From Burkholderia sp. SRS-W-2-2016 (GTDB taxonomy: Bacteria; Pseudomonadota; Gammaproteobacteria; Burkholderiales; Burkholderiaceae), in contig NZ_MSDV01000026.1 in NCBI RefSeq assembly GCF_001931485.1, positions 62,001-126,000 on the forward strand: a DNA stretch of 64,000 bases, in the 5' to 3' direction. This document shows, piece after piece, positions 62,996-64,000 of this stretch; position 1 is the stretch's first letter, and each line of letters opens with the position of its first letter. The notes below the pieces were generated by a model that worked only from the letters and a program-made list of their open reading frames with translations, searched no databases and was not told the origin of the DNA. Both the position numbers and the translations under genes were made by a program.

Positions 62996-63571
62996 GTGAA
63001 CAAACAATCCGCAACCCAAGCGCCGGCCTATGACGCCCTCGCGCGCACCCTCCACTGGTTGACGGTCCTGCTGATCGCCGCGCAGTTCGCGATCGGCTGG
63101 ACGATGCCCGACGTCCACCGGGACACGCAGCCCGTCGGGCTGATCGCGTGGCATCTCGGCGTCGGCGCGACGCTGATCGCCGTGATCGTGCTCAGGGTGC
63201 TCTGGCGTCTGACGCATCGGCCCGCGCCGCACGAACTGCCGCCATTGCTCGGCGTGCTGTCGCGCACCACCCACTTCCTGCTTTATCTGTGCCTGCTGCT
63301 GGTGCCGCTGCTCGGCTGGATCAACGCATCGTCGCGCGGCTGGACGGTGCGCCTCGCCGGTGCATTGCCGCTGCCCGCGTTGAGCCGAACCGGCTCGTCG
63401 TTCGGTCACGCGATGGGCGACGTGCACGGCGTGCTCGCCTGGGTGTTGTTTGCGCTGATCGCGTTGCACATCGCCGCCGCGCTGTTCCATCAGTTCATTC
63501 TGAAAGATCGGGTATTGCAGCGGATGCTGCCCGAGGCCGGCGCGTCGCGGAACCCGGCGCGCGATCGCTAG
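62996..63571 (+). CDS. cytochrome b561 family protein
   Basis: 191 residues with four membrane segments. Heme-ligand His candidates are in RTLHWLTVLLIAAQFAIGW, LIAWHLGVGATLIAVIVLRV, TTHFLLYLCLLLVPLLGW and VHGVLAWVLFALIALHIAAA. It moves electrons in the inner membrane from quinol to superoxide or a periplasmic acceptor. GTG 62996 with GGGAG upstream. It is followed by a broken phospholipase-like gene. Confidence 0.88.
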   Translation: MNKQSATQAPAYDALARTLHWLTVLLIAAQFAIGWTMPDVHRDTQPVGLIAWHLGVGATLIAVIVLRVLWRLTHRPAPHELPPLLGVLSRTTHFLLYLCLLLVPLLGWINASSRGWTVRLAGALPLPALSRTGSSFGHAMGDVHGVLAWVLFALIALHIAAALFHQFILKDRVLQRMLPEAGASRNPARDR

Positions 63572-63583
63572 GCGGGTGCCGCG

Positions 63584-64000
63584 ATGAAGCGCGCAGGCCG
63601 GAGCAACTTATCGGAGCAGCCCGCCTGCGCGGCCCGCGAAAATAGCCGCGCCGCCGCGGAACCACGCCGTGAATTCCTGCGCAGGACGGCAGGCTCGGTG
63701 GGCGCATCGCTAGCCGCGATCGTGCTGCCCACGTGGCTGCGCGAAGCGCTGGCCGCCCCGGCAAAAACCGCGACCGGCACGCTCGACGATGTCGAACACA
63801 TCGTGATCTTCACGCAGGAAAACCGCTCGCTCACCGCGGGCGCGTAATCGTCCGCGGAGCTGTTGCGCCAGCAGACGTCGGACCAAGGTCTGATTGCCCA
63901 CCCCAACGTTTGCGTATCTGATAGTCCAGAAAGGCCCCGGCTCCATCCGCGCGGGTCGCAAACCGCCGCTCGCCCCGCGCGCTCGCCATCATGGACTGGA
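63584..64000 (+). pseudogene. phospholipase C-like gene, interrupted, runs off the edge
   Basis: ATG 63584 opens a frame with a Tat signal (RREFLRRTAGSVGASLAAIV) and VEHIVIFTQENRS, the start of the phospholipase C/phosphoesterase domain (normally ENRSFDHYFG). The frame then reads LTAGA and stops (TAA at 63845-63847). After it the expected DHYFG part is not found in any frame, so the gene looks broken. The rest of the window to 64000 has no clear gene. Confidence 0.5.

Overview
This window looks like chromosomal DNA of a Burkholderiales bacterium, most likely Paraburkholderia or Burkholderia. That is an inference from the very high GC, the dense gene packing with many ATGA/GTGA overlaps, and the families present: H-NS proteins with a repeated DNA-binding domain, Lys/Ala-tailed HU, MHS-type transporters, a PHB reductase, tandem universal stress proteins and FNR boxes. 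I saw no rRNA, tRNA, CRISPR array or intact insertion sequence. Coordinates and starts come from reading the sequence and ribosome-binding sites by eye; no database search was run.

Layout. 1-3123: aromatic (hydroxyquinol-type) catabolism, with a maleylacetate reductase running off the left edge, an FAD aromatic monooxygenase and a divergent MarR regulator. 3280-7164: a four-gene osmoprotectant ABC importer behind a long untranslated leader. 7571-10295: an overlapping FecR / OmpA lipoprotein / CHASE2 set. 10428-12191: a stand-alone tyrosine recombinase. 12208-19829: a low-oxygen stress block with three universal stress proteins, a ribosome-hibernation-like protein, two HisKA_3 kinases, a NarL-type regulator and an FNR-type oxygen sensor with all four cluster cysteines. 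Four FNR-type boxes lie in front of its genes, and the block resembles the low-oxygen-activated locus known in Burkholderia.

20168-25354: sugar-acid or hydroxy-acid metabolism (hydroxyacid dehydrogenase, SDR, MFS carrier, VOC protein, citrate-synthase-like protein with an HTH), with a nearly identical 20-bp operator in front of each of the two divergent genes. 25386-27819: a toxin-antitoxin pair, a DarT-like ADP-ribosyltransferase with an unusual membrane-anchored N-terminus and a NADAR-type antitoxin. 28018-34349: a truncated reductase, an exporter ABC protein, nucleoid proteins (H-NS-like, HU-like) and an AAA ATPase. 34419-36695: a Fur-controlled siderophore receptor. 36923-40123: shikimate dehydrogenase, MHS transporter and a divergent IclR regulator around a perfect palindrome. 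40906-45570: LysR regulator, HMG-CoA-lyase-like enzyme, CoA-transferase and MFS transporter.

45678-53181: mostly small or accessory genes (zinc-ribbon proteins, Nudix hydrolase, lipoprotein methyltransferase, GGDEF/EAL protein, ParB-like protein) and a phaB-like acetoacetyl-CoA reductase broken by one in-frame amber codon. 53238-64000: signalling (1004-residue hybrid kinase, PAS chemoreceptor, PAS-LuxR regulator), a candidate small RNA, a TauD-type dioxygenase, an SDR with a divergent XRE/MmyB-type regulator, cytochrome b561, and a broken phospholipase C-like gene at the right edge.

The strongest candidates for something new are the membrane-anchored DarT/NADAR pair, the FNR-box block, the twin operator at 21189/21356, the candidate small RNA at 56445-56531 and the CHASE2 sensor without an output domain.
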